In this document: positions 6,469 through 7,575 of the stretch, in pieces
Position numbering within the stretch: position 1 is the first letter of the stretch
Layout: every line of letters begins with the position of its first letter
From: Muribaculaceae bacterium
GTDB lineage: Bacteria > Bacteroidota > Bacteroidia > Bacteroidales > Muribaculaceae
DNA length: 7,575 bases
Assembly (NCBI GenBank): GCA_029059965.1
Contig: JAIDUY010000143.1
Span: forward strand, 1-7,575
Reading direction: 5' to 3'
Notes under the pieces: model-generated
Seen by the model: only the letters and a program-made list of their open reading frames with translations
The model's database searches: none
What the model was told of the DNA's origin: nothing
Translations under genes and position numbers: made by a program

Positions 6469-7173
6469 ATGAAAATCATTAAGATAGCATGCCTGGCGCT
6501 TGTAGCAGGCACATTATTCGTAGGACAGACGTCCTGCTCGTCCATGACACAGACCGGCAAAGGCGCCCTCATCGGCGGTGGTGGCGGCGCTGCACTCGGT
6601 GCCGGACTCGGCGCTCTGATCGGCGGCGGCAAAGGCGCAGGTATAGGCAGCGCTATCGGTGCGGCTGTAGGTGCTGGTGCCGGCGCTCTCATCGGAAACA
6701 AGATGGACAAACAGCAGCGTGAGCTGGAGCAGGAGCTTGGCAATCAGGCAACAGTCGAGAAGACCACCGACGCCAACGGCCTTCAGGCCATCAAGGTGAC
6801 CTTCGAGGGCGGCATCCTCTTCCCGACCGGCAAGTACACCCTGAGCCCCAGTGCCCAGACCGACCTTGCACGCTTCGCCAACTCGCTCAAGGAAAATCCC
6901 GACACCAACGTGCAGATTTACGGTTTCACCGACAATACCGGCAGCTTCGCCGTCAATCAGCGCCTTTCGGGCGAACGAGCCGACGCTGTGCTCAGCTTCC
7001 TCGCCAACAGCGGCGTAGCGCCCACACGCCTCTCGGCTCAGGGCATACCTATGGCCGACTATGTGGCTTCCAACGAGACTGCGGCCGGACGTGCGCAGAA
7101 CCGTCGTGTGGAAATCTACATCACCGCCGACCAGAATATGATTCGTCAGGCCGAGGCCGGAACTCTCAAATAA
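6469..7173 (+). CDS. OmpA-family lipoprotein with glycine-zipper domain
   Basis: This 234-residue envelope protein begins with a lipoprotein signal peptide: basic MKIIK, a hydrophobic core, then GQTSC with the lipidated cysteine probably at Cys23. The residues after it (SSMTQ) lack the acidic run of the Bacteroides surface-export signal, so a periplasm-facing outer-membrane anchor is likelier. Residues ~30-77 are a glycine zipper with many GxxxG spacings. A short charged helix (~78-91) follows, then an OmpA C-terminal domain (~105-220). In that domain, Asp155 in the TDNTGS segment and Arg170 in LSGERA are 15 apart, as are the E. coli OmpA peptidoglycan-binding Asp271 and Arg286; NRRVEIYI closes the domain. 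The layout resembles E. coli YiaD. The probable role is tying the outer membrane to peptidoglycan. The ATG at 6469 is the only start that gives the signal peptide. A consensus promoter lies upstream. Confidence 0.93.
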   Translation: MKIIKIACLALVAGTLFVGQTSCSSMTQTGKGALIGGGGGAALGAGLGALIGGGKGAGIGSAIGAAVGAGAGALIGNKMDKQQRELEQELGNQATVEKTTDANGLQAIKVTFEGGILFPTGKYTLSPSAQTDLARFANSLKENPDTNVQIYGFTDNTGSFAVNQRLSGERADAVLSFLANSGVAPTRLSAQGIPMADYVASNETAAGRAQNRRVEIYITADQNMIRQAEAGTLK

Positions 7174-7180
7174 ACTTCTG

Positions 7181-7224
7181 ATTCATCCGGACGTTGCGGC
7201 AGTCCCCGCATCGCCCGGATGAAT
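7181..7224 (+). other. Long hairpin between the lipoprotein and DUF4492 genes
   Basis: ATTCATCCGG (7181-7190) pairs perfectly with CCGGATGAAT (7215-7224). Inside, after a one-base mismatch, CG (7192-7193) pairs with CG (7212-7213). After a T/T mismatch, TGCGG (7195-7199) pairs with CCGCA (7206-7210), leaving a 6-nt loop. In all, 17 pairs with two symmetrical single mismatches in 44 nt. The following bases (TATTCAGG) hold no T-run, so a classical terminator is unlikely on the + strand. It begins 7 nt after the lipoprotein stop and ends 16 nt before the next start codon. It may stabilise the upstream message or control read-through or translation of DUF4492. Confidence 0.8.
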
Positions 7225-7240
7225 TATTCAGGAAATACCG

Positions 7241-7471
7241 ATGACCCGACTGAAAAGCAGTTTGATTGCCGCACGCGACCTTTATGTGGACGGCTTTCGC
7301 GGCATGACGGTAGGACGCAAGCTTTGGCTGCTCATCGCAGTCAAGCTTGTTCTGTTTTTTCTGGTCCTGAAACTTTTCTTTTTCCCCGACATACTCTCCA
7401 CCCGCTACGATAACGACGAAGACCGTGCCGCAGCTGTGCGAAACGCACTTTCGGCCCCTCCGCGCGATTGA
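7241..7471 (+). CDS. DUF4492 family small membrane protein
   Basis: The gene encodes 76 residues with one strong membrane helix (~28-48, rich in Leu, Val and Phe). Before it is a conserved cytoplasmic-looking segment DLYVDGFRGMTVGRKLW (13-29), and after it an acidic tail. The YxDGFRxMTVGRKLWLxI pattern and the FFFP after the helix are what identify DUF4492. In Bacteroidetes this family usually lies directly before cydA and cydB, so a role as an accessory or small subunit of cytochrome bd oxidase is plausible but unproven. The ATG at 7241 is preceded by CAGGAAATACCG, a weak ribosome-binding purine stretch. No promoter consensus is visible in the 67 nt upstream, so it may be read from the lipoprotein promoter through the hairpin. 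Confidence 0.85.
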   Translation: MTRLKSSLIAARDLYVDGFRGMTVGRKLWLLIAVKLVLFFLVLKLFFFPDILSTRYDNDEDRAAAVRNALSAPPRD

Positions 7472-7575
7472 CCGTGCGCTCCCTGGAAATGTCTCTTATG
7501 ACCGACTCTTTTTATATTCTGAGAATCTCTCCGTGAACAAAGGAGCGATTTTCTGGGAGTAGTCGCGGGGGCGCG
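7472..7575. other. Gene-free end of the window after DUF4492
   Basis: All + strand frames are closed within this stretch and none shows the conserved CydA N-terminus expected behind DUF4492. An 11-bp palindrome, ATTCT-G-AGAAT, lies at 7516-7526. CTCC near 7529 and GGAG near 7542 could form a weak stem. No TTTG/TAnnTTTG promoter is seen. If cydA follows, it starts beyond 7575. Confidence 0.4.

Noticed and set aside
7489..7536. Sixteen-codon frame as a leader peptide after DUF4492
   Set aside because: No ribosome-binding site, no attenuator structure and no codon pattern support it.

Overview
The window looks like ordinary chromosomal DNA from a GC-rich member of the order Bacteroidales; a Muribaculaceae- or Alistipes-like genome would fit, but the family is a guess. 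The evidence is a FabZ domain directly followed by lpxA (the Bacteroidota lpxC/fabZ-lpxA layout), promoters of the Bacteroidota type (TTTG, 19-20 nt, TAnnTTTG) rather than E. coli type, little Shine-Dalgarno signal, and a DUF4492 gene, which in Bacteroidetes sits in front of cytochrome bd oxidase genes.

Positions 1-1642 (+ strand): the 3' end of a FabZ domain, probably the C-terminal half of a bifunctional LpxC/FabZ, then lpxA. Together they belong to the first steps of lipid A synthesis. Only 15 nt after lpxA lies a complete class A RNase P RNA gene (rnpB), bounded by a clear P1 helix. No promoter is visible in the gap, so rnpB may be expressed from the lipid A operon. A small DUF695 protein gene (1698-2135) follows.

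Positions 2166-5390 (- strand): read in transcription order, an initiator tRNA gene with its own promoter and a strong terminator, then a two-gene unit of a MATE-family exporter and a COG2509-type FAD-dependent dehydrogenase whose coding regions overlap by 17 nt. The dehydrogenase converges on the DUF695 gene.

Positions 5391-7575: a DMT/EamA-type transporter on the - strand and a glycine-zipper OmpA-family lipoprotein on the + strand are transcribed divergently from two near-perfect promoters that overlap each other. A 44-nt hairpin separates the lipoprotein from the DUF4492 gene. The last ~100 nt hold no recognisable gene.

I see no CRISPR array, insertion sequence, phage gene, toxin-antitoxin pair or defence system. 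The points worth following up are in gene layout and non-coding structure: rnpB attached to lpxA, overlapping divergent promoters, the hairpin before DUF4492, and an initiator tRNA with an apparent C1-C72 mismatch. I do not think the window contains a dramatic new system.
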